A stretch of 6,814 bases of DNA, taken from CAYRAV01 sp964422365. Its GTDB lineage: Bacteria > Bacillota > Clostridia > Lachnospirales > Lachnospiraceae. Numbering within the stretch: the stretch's first letter is position 1; each line of letters starts with the position of its first letter. The DNA lies in the NCBI GenBank assembly GCA_964422365.1, contig CAYRAV010000110.1, forward strand, positions 1 through 6,814, written 5' to 3'. The notes beneath the pieces are model-generated. The model was not told where the DNA came from. It saw only the letters and a program-made list of their open reading frames with translations, and searched no databases. The position numbers and the translations under genes were made by a program. Positions 6,348-6,814 of this stretch are shown here, piece by piece.

Positions 6348-6814
6348 AAACATACAGGAAAGAAAAAGGAAGAGCGGGAATGGTAATCGACAGATTCTGT
6401 TCACTATTTATCTTTTTTCAGCATTATTTTTATTGTTGCTTGGGAACCTTGTGTATTTTTTAGTATTTCAGAGTGAAACAGTGATTAACAGCAGTTATAA
6501 TAAAAGACAAAATTTGTTGGCGCAATCTGTAATAAGAGGAAAAGTATTAGGAAGCAAAGGGGAAGTTTTGGCAGAAACAGTGCAGAACAACCAGAAAAAT
6601 GACACAAGGAATTATCCTTATGGGAGTATATTTACGCATGTTGTAGGGCATTTTTCCCAGGGAAGGACAGGGATTGAATTAATGAATAATTATAAATTAT
6701 TAGAGTCTCATAATAATCCTATTACTAACCTTAAGTTACAGATTTCCGGGGAGAAAATAGTAGGGGATAATGTATACACTACATTGGATGTAGAATTACA
6801 GAAAGCAGCATATG
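6334..6814 (+). CDS. Class B penicillin-binding protein, PbpA/PBP2-like, 5' part only
   Basis: The reading frame stays open to the window edge, so only about 160 residues are visible and the transpeptidase domain lies beyond. The N-terminus is a short charged cytoplasmic stretch (1-20), then a single membrane anchor (about 21-45). The extracytoplasmic part follows the pattern of PbpA-type PBPs: YNKRQ (55-59), RGKVLGSKGEVLAE (68-81), the RNYPYG segment, HVVGHFSQGRTGIE, and VYTTLDVELQKAAY at the end of the window. That is the pedestal region leading to the catalytic domain. Such PBPs crosslink glycan strands made by their SEDS partner; here the gene overlaps the SEDS gene by 14 bases, so translational coupling is likely. 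The start is uncertain: ATG at 6271 is in frame and would add 21 basic residues and lengthen the overlap to 77 bases. The SxxK, SxN and KTG motifs cannot be checked here. Confidence 0.88.
   Translation, partial: MREDENIQERKRKSGNGNRQILFTIYLFSALFLLLLGNLVYFLVFQSETVINSSYNKRQNLLAQSVIRGKVLGSKGEVLAETVQNNQKNDTRNYPYGSIFTHVVGHFSQGRTGIELMNNYKLLESHNNPITNLKLQISGEKIVGDNVYTTLDVELQKAAY

Noticed and set aside
6344..6420. ATG at 6344 overlapping the SEDS stop codon (ATGA) as a PBP start
   Set aside because: It is in a different frame from the conserved PBP sequence (membrane anchor, YNKRQ, RGKVLGSKGEVLAE), so it cannot start that protein.
1..6814. CRISPR array, tRNA/rRNA gene, insertion sequence, phage attachment site or defence cassette
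   Set aside because: No regularly spaced direct repeats, tRNA-like sequence, transposase motif or terminal inverted repeats were found by eye; the region reads as ordinary core chromosome.

Overview
The window looks like chromosomal DNA from a low-GC Gram-positive anaerobe of the class Clostridia, most likely a member of the Lachnospiraceae. This rests on AT-rich coding with many AGA, ATA and TTA codons, strong AGGAGG-type ribosome binding sites, a Bacillus/Clostridium-type LexA box, and the gene order ruvA-ruvB-zapA-U32-SEDS-PBP. I recall that order from Lachnospiraceae genomes but could not check it here. No insertion sequence, phage gene, CRISPR array, tRNA or rRNA is visible.

Layout: all six genes lie on the + strand. 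(1) Positions 1-120 hold a promoter with a consensus extended -10, and a LexA-type palindrome covers its -35 region. (2) ruvA (121-735) and ruvB (773-1780) encode the Holliday-junction branch-migration complex and appear to be one SOS-controlled transcription unit. (3) The 115-base gap after ruvB carries a good sigma-A-type promoter for zapA (1896-2318), a small FtsZ-ring-associated coiled-coil protein. (4) The 82-base gap after zapA contains a perfect 13-bp stem-loop that ends three bases before the ribosome binding site of the next gene. (5) A large U32-family protein (2401-4908) has the cysteine pattern of Fe-S-dependent RNA-hydroxylating U32 enzymes, so it is more likely an RNA modification enzyme than a protease. 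(6) A SEDS-family glycosyltransferase (4923-6347) starts 14 bases later and is followed, with overlap, by the 5' part of a class B penicillin-binding protein (6334 to the window edge).

Functionally the window joins DNA repair (RuvAB), division-ring assembly (ZapA), probable rRNA/tRNA hydroxylation (U32) and septal or lateral peptidoglycan synthesis (SEDS polymerase plus transpeptidase partner). The last two genes almost certainly make a cognate SEDS-bPBP pair. This is mostly a housekeeping region, and I do not see a clearly undescribed system. The points most worth a second look are the LexA box over the ruvAB promoter, the stem-loop abutting the U32 ribosome binding site, the second cysteine cluster at the C-terminus of the U32 protein, and the extra N-terminal membrane segments and charged tail of the SEDS protein.
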